Source of the DNA: Alphaproteobacteria bacterium 65-37
GTDB taxonomy: Bacteria > Pseudomonadota > Alphaproteobacteria > Reyranellales > Reyranellaceae
Length of the DNA stretch: 44,746 nt
Reading direction: 5' to 3'
Assembly: GCA_001897995.1 (NCBI GenBank)
Contig: MKRV01000278.1
Location: 1-44,746, forward strand
Part shown: one piece after another, positions 9,991 through 18,633 of the stretch
Layout of the letters: each line of letters starts with the position of its first letter
Numbering within the stretch: the first letter of the stretch is position 1
Position numbers and translations under genes: made by a program
Notes under the pieces: model-generated
Database searches by the model: none
Told to the model about the DNA's origin: nothing
Seen by the model: only the letters and a program-made list of their open reading frames with translations

Positions 9991-10191
9991 GTCCTCTCCG
10001 CCCGCGTCAGCGGGGGGAGAGGAAGGGGACCCACGCGTAGCGTGGGGTAGGTGAGGTGGGTCGGAGGTCGTCCAGCCAATGGCTGTTCCTGTGATCCACA
10101 CCACCTCACCTCCCCGTTGCTCCGCGGCTTGTAACCAAGCCGCTGACGCAACGGGTCCCTTCCTCTCCCCCGCTGACGCGGCGGAGAGGAC
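9991..10191. repeat. Long imperfect palindrome of the CCTCTCC family, within an operon
   Basis: The left arm begins GTCCTCTCCGCCCGCGTCAG and continues through GGGGGGAGAGGAAGGGGACCC; the right arm ends CTCTCCCCCGCTGACGCGG followed by CGGAGAGGAC, its near reverse complement. The inner arms are GGTGAGGTGGG and CCACCTCACC, with a nested CGGCTTG/CAAGCCG stem at about 10126-10144. The same words recur at 17487-17665. It sits between the stop of the binding-protein gene (10228) and the start of the first permease (9972), so the mRNA should fold strongly there. This recalls REP elements between malE and malF, which protect upstream binding-protein mRNA. Confidence 0.85.
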
Positions 10192-10227
10192 GTATGAGTG
10201 GCGCGGTTCGTTACGCTCCCCATCACC

Positions 10228-11745
10228 CTACTTCAGCTTCACGCCGACGACACGGATCAGGCCATCGGGGAGTTGCTTGTAGCCTTCGACCTTGTCGGTC
10301 AGCGCGACCAGAACACGGCGATGGTAGAGGTACTTGATCGAGCCCTGGGCCAGGTACCTCTTGGCGATGTTCTCGTAGAACTTCTTGCGCTCGGCAGGAT
10401 CGCTGTGGATGCGCGCCTGCTTGTGCCACTCGTCGACGTCCTTGTCGCAGTAGCCGGAATTGTTCTGCGGTGCCCCGCAGGTCTGAAAGACATAGGAATT
10501 GCCGTCGGGGTCGCTGCGGCCTGACCAGCCGATCAGGTAGAGCTGGTAGTCGCCGTCCTCGGCCTGCTTCAGCGAGGTCGCGAACTCGGTGACGCGCAGC
10601 TTCAGGTCGAAGCCGGTCTCGGCCACCATCGACTGCAGCACTTCCGCGACCTGGCGCGTCTCGGGATTGTTGGGCACCATCAGGTCGAGCGACATGCGCC
10701 CGGTGACGCCGGCTTCCTTGAGCAGCGCCTTGGCCTTGGCGATGTCCCGCTTCGGCACCGGCAGCGACTGCTGATAGTAGAAGTTGGTAGGCGCGATCCA
10801 CTGGTTGCCGACCACGAACTCGCCATTGAACACGACCTGGTTCAGTGCCTCGCGGTCCATGCTGAGCTCGAAGGCTTCGCGCACGCGCGCGTCCTTGGCC
10901 AGTGGCGTGTTGGCCTTGGGGCCGTTGGAGAGGTTGATCGTCAGGCCCTGGTAGCCGAGCTCCACCGCGGTGATCAGCTTGAGCTTGGGGTTCTCGCGCA
11001 CCGTCTTGATGTCGGTCGCCAGCACGCGCTCGATCATGTCGAGGCCGCCGGAGCGCAGGTTGGCCAGCCGCACGGTCGAATCGACGATCGGCAGGTAGGT
11101 GATCTTGTCGATGAAGACCTGGTCCTTGTTCCAGTAGTCGGCGAATTTCTCGACGACGATCCGGTCCTGCTGGATGCGTTCGACGAACTTGTAGGGCCCG
11201 GCGCAGACCGGCTTCAGGCCGAACTTGTCGCCGGCGGCCTCGGCCGCCTTGGGCGACACCATCATGCCGGCCCGGTCGGTGAGCTGGGCGAGCAGCGGTG
11301 AGAAGGGCGCCTTGAGCTTCAGCTTGAGGGTCAGGGGATCGGCGATCTCGACGGCCTCGACCGAGGCGAGCTCGGGCTTGCGGAAGGAGCCCTTCATGTT
11401 GAGGTGGCGTTCCAGGCTGTACTTTGCCGCGGCGGCATCGAAGGCCTCGCCGTCGTGGAACTTCACGCCGGGGCGCAGCTTGATGGTGACGGTGAGGCCG
11501 TCGGCCGAGGTTTCGTGGCTGAGCGCGAGCTGCGGAACGATGGCGAGCTTCTCGTCGATGTCGAACAGCTTGTCGCAGATCGAGGAGAAGACGATGCGGC
11601 CGACATAGGTGCGCGCCAGGCTGGGATCGAGGACGTCGGGATCCTCGGCCAGGCCGATGCGCAGGTTGGATTGCGCGGCCGCACCCGACAGGGCGAGACC
11701 GGAAAACGCGGCGGCCAGCGCCAGCCGGCGGATTGTCTTGATCAT
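10228..11745 (-). CDS. Peptide ABC transporter substrate-binding protein (family 5)
   Basis: The 505-residue periplasmic protein starts at the ATG at 11745, four bases after a strong AAAGGGAGG ribosome site. The open frame extends upstream, but only into the overlapping ATPase gene. Residues 1-24 form a signal peptide (KTIRR, hydrophobic core, GAAA before Q25). The mature part begins [20 protein letters not shown], the usual entry of DppA/OppA-type proteins, and has [16 protein letters not shown] and [27 protein letters not shown], the conserved family-5 block. It ends with VKLK. Its start overlaps the ATPase stop by ATGA. Ligand is probably a peptide; glutathione or gamma-glutamyl peptides are suggested by the neighbouring gamma-glutamyltransferase-like gene. 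Confidence 0.93.
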   Translation of the reverse strand: MIKTIRRLALAAAFSGLALSGAAAQSNLRIGLAEDPDVLDPSLARTYVGRIVFSSICDKLFDIDEKLAIVPQLALSHETSADGLTVTIKLRPGVKFHDGEAFDAAAAKYSLERHLNMKGSFRKPELASVEAVEIADPLTLKLKLKAPFSPLLAQLTDRAGMMVSPKAAEAAGDKFGLKPVCAGPYKFVERIQQDRIVVEKFADYWNKDQVFIDKITYLPIVDSTVRLANLRSGGLDMIERVLATDIKTVRENPKLKLITAVELGYQGLTINLSNGPKANTPLAKDARVREAFELSMDREALNQVVFNGEFVVGNQWIAPTNFYYQQSLPVPKRDIAKAKALLKEAGVTGRMSLDLMVPNNPETRQVAEVLQSMVAETGFDLKLRVTEFATSLKQAEDGDYQLYLIGWSGRSDPDGNSYVFQTCGAPQNNSGYCDKDVDEWHKQARIHSDPAERKKFYENIAKRYLAQGSIKYLYHRRVLVALTDKVEGYKQLPDGLIRVVGVKLK

Positions 11746-12872
11746 GGTGCCTCCCTTTGAGCCGTGACGAAGGCCGCCTGCAGGCGGGCCAGTCGGATGC
11801 GGTCTTGGTCTTGGCCTGCCGCCTCGACGATCGAGGAGGCGGGCGGAAATTCGCGCCACCAGGGACAGGCCGTGAGGTGGCCACGGTCCCCGTCTGCGGG
11901 GCCACGGTCCCCATCTGCGGGGCCATTGTCGCCGTCCGCCGGGGACGCGGCCAGCTCGGGCTCGTCGCGGCGGCAGGAGTCCTTGGCAAATCGGCAGCGC
12001 GTGTGGAAGCGGCAGCCGGTCGGCGGGTTCATTGCACTCGGGATATCGCCTTCCAGCAAGCTGCGCTCGCGCGTTGCGGTCGGATCGGGCAGCGGCACGG
12101 CGGCCAGCAGCGCGCGCGTGTAGGGATGGCGCGGGTTGCGGAACAGCGCCTCGGTCGTCGCCGTCTCCACGATCTTGCCGAGATACATGACGGCGATCCG
12201 GTCGGCGATGTGCTTCACGACCGCGAGATCGTGGCTGATGAAGATGTAGGCGAGGCCGAAGCGATCCTGCAGGGCGCGCATCAGGTTGATGACCTGGGCC
12301 TGGATCGACACGTCGAGCGCCGACACCGGCTCGTCGGCCACGATCAGCTTCGGTTCGACGGCCAGTGCCCGGGCGATCGCCAGCCGTTGCCGTTGGCCGC
12401 CCGAAAATTCGTGGGGATAGCGCCTGGCATGGTCGGGGCGCAGGCCGACCAGATCCAGCAGCTCGCCGACGCGGGCGCGTCGCGCCGCGTCCGTTCCGGC
12501 AAGGCCATGCAACATCAGCGGTTCGGCCAGCATCGCGCCCACCGTCATGCGCGGGTTGAGCGAGGCGTAGGGGTCCTGGAAGATGACCTGCAGGCGCTGG
12601 CGGCGCGCGCGCATGGCGGAGTCGGAGAGGGCGAGCAGGTCCTCGCCTTCGAAACGGACGCTGCCCGCCGTGGGCTCGAGCAGGCGCAGCACCAGGCGGC
12701 CGACCGTCGACTTGCCGCAACCCGATTCGCCCACGATGGCCAAGGTCTCGCCGGCCCTGAGCTCGAAATCGACACCGTCGACGGCGCGGACATGGCCCGA
12801 GACGAAGCCGAAGGCGCCGCGCTTCACCGGGAAGTGCTTGGTGAGGCCCGCGACTTCGAGCAGCGCGCTCAT
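11742..12872 (-). CDS. Peptide ABC transporter ATPase (DppF/OppF family)
   Basis: The 376-residue cytoplasmic ATPase begins [19 protein letters not shown] at the ATG at 12872, which overlaps the stop of the first ATPase (ATGA). Walker A is GESGCGKST at 48-56; the Q-loop is in [12 protein letters not shown]; the signature is FSGGQRQR; Walker B is [12 protein letters not shown]; the H-loop is FISHDLAV. The C-terminal oligopeptide domain has [19 protein letters not shown]. Just after that lies an unusual run of about three ADGDRGP-like units (roughly residues 311-331), encoded by a 21-base tandem repeat, and a tail longer than usual for the family. The stop overlaps the binding-protein start. 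Confidence 0.93.
   Translation of the reverse strand: MSALLEVAGLTKHFPVKRGAFGFVSGHVRAVDGVDFELRAGETLAIVGESGCGKSTVGRLVLRLLEPTAGSVRFEGEDLLALSDSAMRARRQRLQVIFQDPYASLNPRMTVGAMLAEPLMLHGLAGTDAARRARVGELLDLVGLRPDHARRYPHEFSGGQRQRLAIARALAVEPKLIVADEPVSALDVSIQAQVINLMRALQDRFGLAYIFISHDLAVVKHIADRIAVMYLGKIVETATTEALFRNPRHPYTRALLAAVPLPDPTATRERSLLEGDIPSAMNPPTGCRFHTRCRFAKDSCRRDEPELAASPADGDNGPADGDRGPADGDRGHLTACPWWREFPPASSIVEAAGQDQDRIRLARLQAAFVTAQREAP
11879..11941. repeat. Three 21-base tandem repeats inside the DppF-type gene
   Basis: Units at 11879-11899, 11900-11920 and 11921-11941 read on the + strand GGCCACGGTCCCC followed by G/ATCTGCGG. The first two differ at one base; the third is more diverged (GGCCATTGTCGCC...). 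The length is a multiple of three, so on the minus strand they add seven residues per unit (ADGDRGP-like) without breaking the frame. Slippage could change copy number between strains. Confidence 0.8.
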
Positions 12873-13876
12873 GCAGCGGCGCTCGCTGCAATCCTGGCCG
12901 CTACCCCGGAAAGCGGCGCGCGGCGGCAGCGCGACAGGTGGCCGGGGGCGACCTCTACCAAGGTCGGGGCGGTCGTCCGGCACTCGGGCTCGACGAAGGG
13001 GCAGCGGGCGGCGAAGCGGCAGCCGGGCGGCGGTCGGCTCATGTCGGGCACGCGGCCTTCGATCGAGGGCAGGCGGTCGCGCTTCTCGTCGAGGCGCGGG
13101 ATCGAGCCCAGCAAGCCGACCGTGTAGGGATGCTCGGGCCGGGCGAAGAGGTCGCGCACCGGCGCGCGCTCGACGATCTGGCCGGCATACATGACGGCGA
13201 CGTCGTCGGCCATCTCGGCCACCACGCCGAGATCATGGGTGATCAGGACGATCGCGGTGCCGGTGTCGCGGCGCAGGCCGCGCATCAGGTCGAGGATCTG
13301 TGCCTGGATGGTGACGTCGAGTGCCGTCGTCGGCTCGTCGGCGATCAGGAGCTGCGGACCACAGGCCAGCGCCATGGCGATCATGGCGCGCTGACGCATG
13401 CCGCCCGAGAGCTTGTGCGGATAGTCGTCGACCCGCTTATCAGGCGAGGGGATGCGGACCAGCTTCAGCATGTCGATGGCCCGCGCCCGTGCCGCGGCGG
13501 CGTCGAGGCCCTGGTGGCGCTGGATCGCCTCCACGATCTGGTCGCCGATCGTGTAGGCGGGGTTGAGCGAGGTCATCGGCTCCTGGAAGATCATGGCGAG
13601 CCGCGCGCCGCGCAGATCGCGCATGAGATGCGGGGCGATCGCCAGGAGATCGCGGCCTTCGAACACGATCTCGCCGCCCACCGTCGCGTTTTCCGTCGGC
13701 AGCAGGCCCATGATGGCCAGCGAGGTCACGCTCTTGCCGCAGCCCGACTCGCCCACCAGCCCCAGGGTGCGGCCGCGCCCCAAGGCGAGGTCGAGGCCGT
13801 CGACGGCGCGGACGACGCCGTCGTCCGTCGCGAAGTCGATCGTCAGGCCACGCAGGTCGAGGAGCGGTTCGGTCAT
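12869..13876 (-). CDS. Peptide ABC transporter ATPase (DppD/OppD family)
   Basis: The 335-residue ATPase starts [15 protein letters not shown] at the ATG at 13876, which overlaps the stop of the DUF1028 gene (ATGA). Walker A is GESGCGKS at 42-49; the Q-loop [10 protein letters not shown] starts at 97; the signature LSGGMRQR is at 156-163; Walker [13 protein letters not shown] starts at 176; the H-loop THD follows. The C-terminal oligopeptide domain has [14 protein letters not shown], the cysteine-rich block of DppD-type ATPases. It pairs with the following DppF-type ATPase. The open frame continues upstream into the DUF1028 gene, but that part is not ATPase-like. Both ATPases precede the binding protein and permeases, an uncommon operon order. 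Confidence 0.94.
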   Translation of the reverse strand: MTEPLLDLRGLTIDFATDDGVVRAVDGLDLALGRGRTLGLVGESGCGKSVTSLAIMGLLPTENATVGGEIVFEGRDLLAIAPHLMRDLRGARLAMIFQEPMTSLNPAYTIGDQIVEAIQRHQGLDAAAARARAIDMLKLVRIPSPDKRVDDYPHKLSGGMRQRAMIAMALACGPQLLIADEPTTALDVTIQAQILDLMRGLRRDTGTAIVLITHDLGVVAEMADDVAVMYAGQIVERAPVRDLFARPEHPYTVGLLGSIPRLDEKRDRLPSIEGRVPDMSRPPPGCRFAARCPFVEPECRTTAPTLVEVAPGHLSRCRRAPLSGVAARIAASAAA

Positions 13877-14598
13877 CCGCGTTCGGCCGCCAGGCTCCTT
13901 TCGATGCTGCGTTCGATACCGGTGTCGATCTCCTTGCGATCGAAGATGCCGGCCGGGTTCTCGCGCGTCGGCACGAAGGCGCGGAAATGCGTCCAGCGCT
14001 CGCGGCTGACCGCTTCGAGCCGCTCGAGCTCCTGCAGGGGGGCGGCATGGTCGTCGACGCGCAGGTCGAGCTCGGAATAGTCCTGGTTGCCGTAGATCAA
14101 GAGCGCCGCCGACTGCTTGCCGCGCTTGTCGCCGCCGGCCGCTTCGCCGGCCTGCAGGGCGGCGATCAGGCGGCGCGGCAGCGGCAGGTCGTGCCGCTCG
14201 CGCATGGTGCGGACCGTCTCGGCGACGACCTCGGGGCCGGCCAGCATGTTGCCGGCGACCGACATGTTCTGGCCGATCCAATGACCGCACCACGGTACGC
14301 ACTCGGCACCGGTATGGGCGGCGAACTTGCCATCGGCGCCCATGACATGGACCTGGCGATGCTCGCGACCGGCATCGGGCGTGGTCAGGATGCGCACCAG
14401 GTCGGTTGCGCCGACGCCTTCGCGGATCAGCCGCAGCCCGTGCGGCCCGTAGAGCGGGTTGAGGAGAGCCTGGGTGCACACCGCGCCCTTCAGCGGCGCG
14501 ATGTGGGGCACGCGCGCGCCCACGGCGAAGAACCTGGTGGCGACCGCGATGGCGATGCGGCCGCTCGCCTTGTCGTGGAAGATGATCGACCAGGTCAT
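13873..14598 (-). CDS. DUF1028 family Ntn-hydrolase-like protein
   Basis: The 241-residue protein opens MTWSIIFHDKASGRIAIAVATRFFAVGARVPHIAPLKG (key blocks AVATRF and GARVPH), followed by CTQALLNPLYGPHGLRLIREG and GREHRQVHVMG. This is the pattern of the DUF1028 family, which has an Ntn-hydrolase-like fold and no settled function. HTGAECVPWCGHWIGQNMSVAGNMLAG is also typical. The C-terminal 60 residues after DLRVDDHAAPLQEL form the usual extension. It lies between a gamma-glutamyltransferase-like gene (83 bases upstream, across a hairpin) and the first ATPase gene, with which it overlaps by four bases. Such proteins often travel with peptide transporters, so a peptidase or amidase role is plausible but unproven. 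Confidence 0.88.
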   Translation of the reverse strand: MTWSIIFHDKASGRIAIAVATRFFAVGARVPHIAPLKGAVCTQALLNPLYGPHGLRLIREGVGATDLVRILTTPDAGREHRQVHVMGADGKFAAHTGAECVPWCGHWIGQNMSVAGNMLAGPEVVAETVRTMRERHDLPLPRRLIAALQAGEAAGGDKRGKQSAALLIYGNQDYSELDLRVDDHAAPLQELERLEAVSRERWTHFRAFVPTRENPAGIFDRKEIDTGIERSIERSLAAERG

Positions 14599-14602
14599 CT
14601 CT

Positions 14603-14665
14603 TCGGACCGCGGGTCTCCAGACCCGCCTCATGATCATGAGCGGATCTGGAGACCCGCGGTCCGA
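14603..14665. repeat. 63-base near-perfect palindrome of the CCGCGGGTCTCCAGA family
   Basis: The 20-base arm starting TCGGACCGCGG at 14603 is exactly matched by its reverse complement ending CCGCGGTCCGA at 14665. Between them CCCGC and GCGGA nearly pair, and the centre CTCATGATCATGAG at 14628-14641 is itself a perfect palindrome. A diverged copy occurs at 24347-24429. It sits in the 82-base gap between the stop of the gamma-glutamyltransferase-like gene and the start of the DUF1028 gene, both on the minus strand. It may lower or delay expression of the downstream operon. Confidence 0.88.
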
Positions 14666-14680
14666 TGCAGCGCATTGTCT

Positions 14681-16507
14681 TCACCGCCCCGCCGCGTAGC
14701 CTTGCATGCCGCGCGGATTCGCGGCGGCCTTGCGCCAGGGATCCTCGCGCGTCGCCGCGGTGAGGCGGCCCTCCGACCAGTCGTCGTTCACCTCGACCTC
14801 GTGGCCGCGCTTGCGCAGCTCGGCGACGGTGCCCTGGGGAATGCGGCCTTCCACGACCAGCACGCCGGGACGGGCAGTGCGCGGCCAGAAGGAGGAGGGA
14901 AAGTGCTCGCTGTGCCAGGCCGGCGCGTCGATCGCCTCCTGCAGGTTCATGTCGCAATGGACGTGGCGCAGGAACATCTGGGTGACCCATTGGTCCTGCT
15001 GATCGCCGCCCGGCGAGCCCCAGACCATGTACGGCTTGCCGTCGCGATGGGCGAGCGTCGGGGTCAGCGTGCTGCGCGGCCGCTTGCCCGGTGCCAGCGA
15101 GCCCGGCAGGCCTTCCTCGAGCCAGAACATCTGGCCGCGCGTGCCCAGCGGGAAGCCGATCTCGGGAATGACGGGTGAGCTCTGCAGCCAGCCGCCGGAC
15201 GGCGTGGCCGAGATCATGTTGCCGTCCTTGTCGATGATGTCGAAATGCACCGTGTCGCCGTTGGTCTGGCCGACGCGGCCGACCGTGGGTTCGCCCGCAC
15301 CGCTCGACGCGACCCCGAGACGAACCCCGTCGGCGCGGCGCAGCTTCACCACGCCGCCATAGCCCTCGACCCTGCCCGGCCGCTGCTCCAGCGAGGCGTG
15401 CGCCGGATCGACCTGCTTGCGGCGATCCTCGTTGTAGGCGTCCGACAGCAGGGTCTGCATCGGCACGTCGACATGGGCGGGATCGCCGTAGAAGGCCTCG
15501 CGATCGGCGTAGGCGAGCTTCAGGCATTCGACCTGGAGATGGATGAAGTCGGCGCTGGTCGGATCCATGCCCTCGAGGTCGAAGCCCTTGAGCAGGGCGA
15601 GCTGCTGCAGGACCACCGGGCCCTGCGTCCAGGACGCCGCCTTGCAAACCGTGTACCGGCCGTAGTCGTAGGTGAGCGGGGCCTCGACGGTGGCCTGCCA
15701 CTTGGCCAGGTCGTGGCCGGTCAGCACGCCCTTGTTGGCCTGGCCCGAGACGTCCATCACTTCCTGGGTGCGGCAGAAATTGTCGATCGCTTCGGCGACG
15801 AAGCCCTGGGACCAGCTCTTGCGTGCGCGTTCGATCTCCGCCTCGCGGCCACCGCCGCCCGCTTCGGCCTCTTTCAGGATACGGGCGTAGGTGTTGCCGA
15901 GCGTGACGTTGCGGAAGAGCGTGGCGGGGGCCGGCACCTTGTCGTTCGGCAGGAACACCGCCGCCGAGGTTTTCCAATGCGTGCGGAACTGGTCGGCCAC
16001 GGTGGCGATGGTGGCACTGGCGCGCTCGACCAGGGGATGGCCGTTCAACAGATAGCCGATCGCAGGCGACAGCACGTCGGCGACGCGCATCGTTCCATAG
16101 TCGCGCAGGATCAGCATGTAGGCGTCGAATGTGCCCGGAATGCAGGCAGGCAGCAGGCCGGTGCCGGGGATGAGATCGAGGCCGAGCCCCTTGTAGTGGG
16201 CAATGGTGGCGCCGGCCGGCATCGAGCCCTGGCCGCAGACCACTTCGGTCTTGCCGCGGCGGACATCGTGCAGGATCAGCGGGGCGTCACCCCCGGGTCC
16301 GCAGAGATGCGGCTCGACGACCTGAAGCGTGAAAGCGGTGGCGACGGCGGCGTCGAAGGCGTTGCCGCCGCGTTCGAGAATGCCCATGCCGACGGCGGTG
16401 GCGATCCAGTGCGTCGAGGTGACGACGCCGAACGTGCCGACGATCTCGGGCCGCGTGGTGAAGGGATTGGGATTGATGAGTTTCACGAAGCGATCTCCTG
16501 AGGCCAT
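14681..16507 (-). CDS. Gamma-glutamyltransferase family protein (Ntn hydrolase)
   Basis: The 608-residue protein has the gamma-glutamyltranspeptidase layout. It has GMGILERGGNAFDAAVATAFTLQVVEPHLCGPGGD near residues 40-74, LVERAS near 159, and the autoprocessing site NGDTVHFDIIDKDGN, where Thr419 should be the nucleophile, followed by SATPSGGW (434-440). No signal peptide is visible, so it may act in the cytoplasm, unlike classic GGT. The ATG at 16507 is poorly placed. A GTG at 16486 (FVKLINPNPF) lies eight bases after AGGAG and is probably the real start, giving 601 residues. Relatives act on glutathione, gamma-glutamyl amides or acylated cephalosporins. With the DUF1028 and ABC genes downstream, peptide degradation is likely. 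Confidence 0.9.
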   Translation of the reverse strand: MASGDRFVKLINPNPFTTRPEIVGTFGVVTSTHWIATAVGMGILERGGNAFDAAVATAFTLQVVEPHLCGPGGDAPLILHDVRRGKTEVVCGQGSMPAGATIAHYKGLGLDLIPGTGLLPACIPGTFDAYMLILRDYGTMRVADVLSPAIGYLLNGHPLVERASATIATVADQFRTHWKTSAAVFLPNDKVPAPATLFRNVTLGNTYARILKEAEAGGGGREAEIERARKSWSQGFVAEAIDNFCRTQEVMDVSGQANKGVLTGHDLAKWQATVEAPLTYDYGRYTVCKAASWTQGPVVLQQLALLKGFDLEGMDPTSADFIHLQVECLKLAYADREAFYGDPAHVDVPMQTLLSDAYNEDRRKQVDPAHASLEQRPGRVEGYGGVVKLRRADGVRLGVASSGAGEPTVGRVGQTNGDTVHFDIIDKDGNMISATPSGGWLQSSPVIPEIGFPLGTRGQMFWLEEGLPGSLAPGKRPRSTLTPTLAHRDGKPYMVWGSPGGDQQDQWVTQMFLRHVHCDMNLQEAIDAPAWHSEHFPSSFWPRTARPGVLVVEGRIPQGTVAELRKRGHEVEVNDDWSEGRLTAATREDPWRKAAANPRGMQGYAAGR

Positions 16508-16554
16508 CTCCGGGCGCGGACGCCGGAGACCTTAGGCCCCGCGAGGGGGGATCG

Positions 16555-17433
16555 CTAGGGGGCGGTGCTCTCGGGCAGCCGCATCCAGCCGGGAATCTCC
16601 GGCGTCACGCGGGCGTTACCCGCCGTGAGGGCGGTACCGGCGCGCGCCGCCTCGACCTTGAGGAGCGCCAGCGCACGATCGCCGCTGCCGGAGCGCAACT
16701 CGCCGACTTCCTCACCGTCGAGCAGCACCGGTGCGCCGGGCTCGGGCAGGCTGCCCTCGACCTTCACGGGAAACAGGCGCTTGCGGATCAGGGCACGGTA
16801 CTTGGTGCGGGCGGTCAGCTCCTGGCCCATGTAGCAGCCCTTCTTCCAGTCGACGCCGTTCAGCTCGTCGAAACCGTTCTCCAGCAGCAGCGCCTTCTCG
16901 ACCTGCAGGTCGCGGCTGCCGTCGGGCACGCCGAGTTCGAGGCGCAACGCATCGTAGGCGGCAAGCGGCGCCTCGGCGACGCCGTTCGCGGCAAGCAGCG
17001 CGGCGGTCTGGCCGGCCGGCGCGATCACACGCACGCCCAGCGCCGTCAGTCGCGGATCGGTAAAGGAAACGGCGCCGCCGATGCCAAGCGCCTTCGCCGC
17101 ATCGTTGCCGAACACGGCGGCCACTTCCAGGGTAGCGGTGCGGTCCTCGACGGTCACCTTCGAGCGCAGCGTGTACATCTTGAGTTTCCTGGCGAGTGCC
17201 GGAGCGCGCTCGCGCTCGGTCTCCAGGAACAGCGTGTCGCCGCCGGCATCGACCACAAACATGTCGTTCAGAAACCGGCCCTGCGGCGTCAGCAGCGCCG
17301 CCCAGATCGCCTGTCCGGGCGCCACCTTGGTGGTGTCGTTGGAGATCAACCCCTGCAGGAAGTCCACACGGTCGGCGCCAGCGATGGCAATGACGCCGCG
17401 ATGCGGCAGGAGGCTGAAGGTCGGGCCGGTCAT
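16555..17433 (-). CDS. ygfZ: YgfZ/GcvT-like folate-binding protein
   Basis: The 292-residue protein belongs to the YgfZ family, which resembles aminomethyltransferase GcvT and supports iron-sulfur cluster assembly in a folate-dependent way. The N-terminal GVIAIAGADRVDFLQGLISNDT and the diagnostic KGCYMGQE at 198-205 with Cys200 are both present. GRFLNDMFVVDAG is also typical. I chose the ATG at 17433 because the frame upstream (to 17469) reads poorly and the family begins close to this point. It lies 48 bases from the gamma-glutamyltransferase-like gene in the same direction, and the repeat at 17487-17665 separates it from the dioxygenase gene. Confidence 0.9.
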   Translation of the reverse strand: MTGPTFSLLPHRGVIAIAGADRVDFLQGLISNDTTKVAPGQAIWAALLTPQGRFLNDMFVVDAGGDTLFLETERERAPALARKLKMYTLRSKVTVEDRTATLEVAAVFGNDAAKALGIGGAVSFTDPRLTALGVRVIAPAGQTAALLAANGVAEAPLAAYDALRLELGVPDGSRDLQVEKALLLENGFDELNGVDWKKGCYMGQELTARTKYRALIRKRLFPVKVEGSLPEPGAPVLLDGEEVGELRSGSGDRALALLKVEAARAGTALTAGNARVTPEIPGWMRLPESTAP

Positions 17434-17486
17434 GACCCCAGATGTGGGGCGGCCCGCCCGGCTTGGCAAGCTGGAATGGGGATATT

Positions 17487-17665
17487 GTCCTCTCCGCCCG
17501 CGTCATCGCGGGGGGAGAGGAAGGGGCCCCGCGCGAAGCGTGGGGTAGGTGAGGTGGGTCAGAGATCCATCAACCCGCACACCATTTCCGTGATCCACAC
17601 CACCTCACCTCCCCGTTGCTGCGCAACGGGTCCCTTCCTCTCCCCCACTTCGTGGCGGAGAGGAC
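17487..17665. repeat. Long imperfect palindrome of the CCTCTCC family
   Basis: It begins GTCCTCTCCGCCCGCGTC and ends CGTGGCGGAGAGGAC. Inner arms are GGGGGGAGAGGAAGGGG against CCCTTCCTCTCCCCC, and GGTGAGGTGGG against CCACCTCACC. The words GATCCACACCACC and CTCACCTCCCCGTTGC also occur in the copy at 9991-10191, while the centre differs. It fills most of the 259 bases between the stop of the dioxygenase gene (17693) and the start of ygfZ (17433), both on the minus strand. Confidence 0.85.
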
Positions 17666-17692
17666 GAGATTGAGTGACGGCTAAGGCGATGA

Positions 17693-18541
17693 TCACGCCG
17701 TCTGAGACGGGCGATGGAACGGCTTGTCGCCGCACACCGTGACGCGATGGCCGTAGCGGCGGTGGGGGAAGTAGTCGAACATCGCATGGTGCTGGGTGCA
17801 GCGATTGTCCCAGAAGGCCACCGAGTTGGGCTGCCACTTGAAGCGGCAGTGGAATTCCGGCGTCTCGACATGGCGGTAGAGCATTTCGAGCAGCGCGTCG
17901 CTCTCGTGCTTCTTGAGCTGGGGAATGCGCAAGGTGAAGCCGCGGCTGACATAGAGTCCTTGCCGGCCGGTCACCGGATGGGTCCGCACGATCGGATGCT
18001 CGGCGTTGGGGAACTGCATCTCGTCGCGGTCCGTCGCCTTGGCGCGATAGTAGTGCGCCTTGGTGCTGTCGTGCAGCGCCGTCAGGCCCTGCAGCATCTT
18101 CTTCATCGGATCGGAGAGCGTCTCGTAGGCGCGGTACATGTTGGCGAAGATCGTGTCGCCGGCGCCGTCGGGCGGTACTTCGGTGAGGTAGAGGATCGAG
18201 CCCATCGGTGGCTCGGGATCGCACGAGACGTCGGAATGCCACTCCTCGCCGGCCACGTGCCTGGAGGTCTCGTCGGCCTTGATGACCAGGATCTCGGGAT
18301 GCTCCTTGAAGGTGATCGGCGCGTTGGGATGGACATGCAGCGGCCCGAAACGGCGGCCGAAATCCTTGTGCTGGTCGATGCTCATCTTCTGGTCGCGGAA
18401 GAAGATGACCAGGTTGTCCATCAGCGCGTCGTGCACTTCCTGGAACTGCTGGTTGCCGAGCGGCTGGGAAAGATCGACTCCGTGGATTTCCGCGCCGATG
18501 GTCGGCGTGATCTTGCGTACCTCGATCGACTGATAGGCCAT
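17693..18541 (-). CDS. TauD/TfdA family Fe(II)/2-oxoglutarate dioxygenase
   Basis: The 282-residue protein matches the TauD/TfdA family of non-haem iron dioxygenases, which oxidise a substrate while converting 2-oxoglutarate and oxygen to succinate and CO2. The iron ligands are visible: EEWHSD with His102 and Asp104, and distal His251 in WDNRCTQHHAMFDY. Arg266 in GHRVTV should bind 2-oxoglutarate. I chose the ATG at 18541 because it lies eight bases after AGGAGG; an ATG at 18547 is too close to that site, and the longer frame to 18640 overlaps the divergent gene. An IclR regulator is encoded divergently 92 bases away. The substrate is unknown; taurine, other sulfonates or aryloxy acids are options. 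Confidence 0.92.
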   Translation of the reverse strand: MAYQSIEVRKITPTIGAEIHGVDLSQPLGNQQFQEVHDALMDNLVIFFRDQKMSIDQHKDFGRRFGPLHVHPNAPITFKEHPEILVIKADETSRHVAGEEWHSDVSCDPEPPMGSILYLTEVPPDGAGDTIFANMYRAYETLSDPMKKMLQGLTALHDSTKAHYYRAKATDRDEMQFPNAEHPIVRTHPVTGRQGLYVSRGFTLRIPQLKKHESDALLEMLYRHVETPEFHCRFKWQPNSVAFWDNRCTQHHAMFDYFPHRRYGHRVTVCGDKPFHRPSQTA

Positions 18542-18605
18542 TGGCATCTCCTCCTGCCGCCGACGGTACGCTTTTCGCCCGGCCTCGCGCGGGCAAAGTC
18601 GACGA

Positions 18606-18622
18606 AGTCCGCAATACGGACT
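18606..18622. promoter_or_regulatory. Palindrome AGTCCG-N5-CGGACT, candidate IclR operator
   Basis: AGTCCG at 18606-18611 and CGGACT at 18617-18622 form a perfect 6-base inverted repeat around CAATA. It lies in the 92-base space between the divergent dioxygenase and IclR genes, 11 bases before the IclR start, where an autoregulator would bind. Size and spacing fit IclR-type operators; binding is not shown. Confidence 0.5.
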
Positions 18623-18633
18623 AGCATCGCGGC

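Noticed and set aside
9973..10104. 44-codon N-terminal extension of the DppB-type permease
   Set aside because: These codons come from the palindromic repeat; the permease family begins at the ATG at 9972.
10223..11989. 588-codon alternative frame over the binding-protein gene
   Set aside because: It is arginine- and proline-rich and out of frame with the clear family-5 binding protein, so it is a compositional shadow.
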